NCBI RefSeq assembly: GCF_003464595.1
Contig: NZ_QRZF01000002.1
Coordinates: 354,052-418,051 of the forward strand
Length of the DNA: 64,000 nucleotides
Direction of reading: 5' to 3'
DNA from: Bacteroides intestinalis
GTDB lineage: Bacteria > Bacteroidota > Bacteroidia > Bacteroidales > Bacteroidaceae
A model generated the notes under the pieces. It was not told the DNA's origin. It saw nothing but the letters and a program-made list of their open reading frames with translations, and searched no databases. Shown one piece after another: positions 63,823-64,000 of this stretch. Within the stretch, counting starts at the first letter, position 1, and the number at the start of each line of letters is the position of its first letter. The translations under genes were made by a program, and so were the position numbers.

Positions 63823-64000
63823 TATTGGGCAGAGCCAACGGAATGCCACCCCGAAGCCAAACGGTGCAGAAGTTCAGTTACCACCTCATTACCCCCGTAA
63901 CGGGTGCAGATTTATTGCTAAAAGGTTCTTTTACTGCGATTTGCGTAATTCTGCGTAGCTGTCGGTAACTCACTATAAACTAATTTTGTAACCCAAAAAA

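Noticed and set aside
1..64000. Search for CRISPR arrays, tRNA and rRNA genes
   Set aside because: No regularly spaced repeats, cloverleaf ends or rRNA-like sequence were seen. Short tRNA genes could be missed without a covariance search.

Overview
The window looks like chromosomal DNA of a gut Bacteroidales bacterium, probably Bacteroides or a close relative. The reasons are a FimA/Mfa-type fimbrial operon of the DUF3575-DUF3868-fimbrillin-FimB-tip layout, an HU-like protein followed by a 30-residue 'smalltalk' peptide gene, Bacteroides-style promoters (TTTG about 19-20 bases ahead of TAnnTTTG), and mobilization and integrase genes of Bacteroides type. The species cannot be named from this alone. 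No rRNA, tRNA or CRISPR array was seen.

Layout. 1-4.1 kb: the end of a probable SWIM zinc-finger protein, a DUF262/DUF1524 (GmrSD-like) nuclease and two decayed defence-type genes (RhuM, AAA ATPase). 4.4-12.9 kb: a tyrosine DNA invertase, a 330-bp segment bounded by 17-bp inverted repeats that carries an outward promoter, then a six-gene fimbrial operon. The promoter points away from the operon in this assembly (OFF state). 13.7-20.1 kb: HU-like protein, smalltalk peptide, HAD-hotdog fusion, DUF3352-like/MORN protein, zinc alcohol dehydrogenase and SpoU methyltransferase, with higher GC.

20.3-42.7 kb: a low-GC mobilizable island with nearly all genes on the minus strand. Its left part is a large type I restriction-modification operon: XRE regulator, HsdM, tyrosine recombinase, three HsdS genes or half-genes, FRG-domain protein, HsdR, a coiled-coil protein and a Fic protein. 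Its right part carries mobilization (relaxase, MobC-like, oriT candidate), replication-type proteins (DUF6371/Toprim-like, DUF3987), excisionase-like HTH proteins, a HipBA module and an integrase broken by a one-base frameshift.

43.9-62.7 kb: a second accessory stretch rich in defence and toxin modules. It holds a Septu-like PtuAB pair with a frameshifted ptuB, a DUF4143 AAA ATPase, a decayed extra dnaN, two more HipBA modules, two unrecognised genes beside a metallophosphoesterase remnant, and a 1532-residue nuclease-STAND-repeat protein that resembles Avs antiviral sensors. The window ends with a truncated IS256-type transposase.

How the parts work together: two loci appear built for on/off or specificity switching by tyrosine recombinases (fimbriae and HsdS). 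Three HipBA modules share a similar long palindromic operator design, and one extra copy of that operator stands without a hipB gene at the left edge of the island. The strongest candidates for something undescribed are the hsd operon with embedded recombinase, FRG, coiled-coil and Fic genes, and the large STAND protein.
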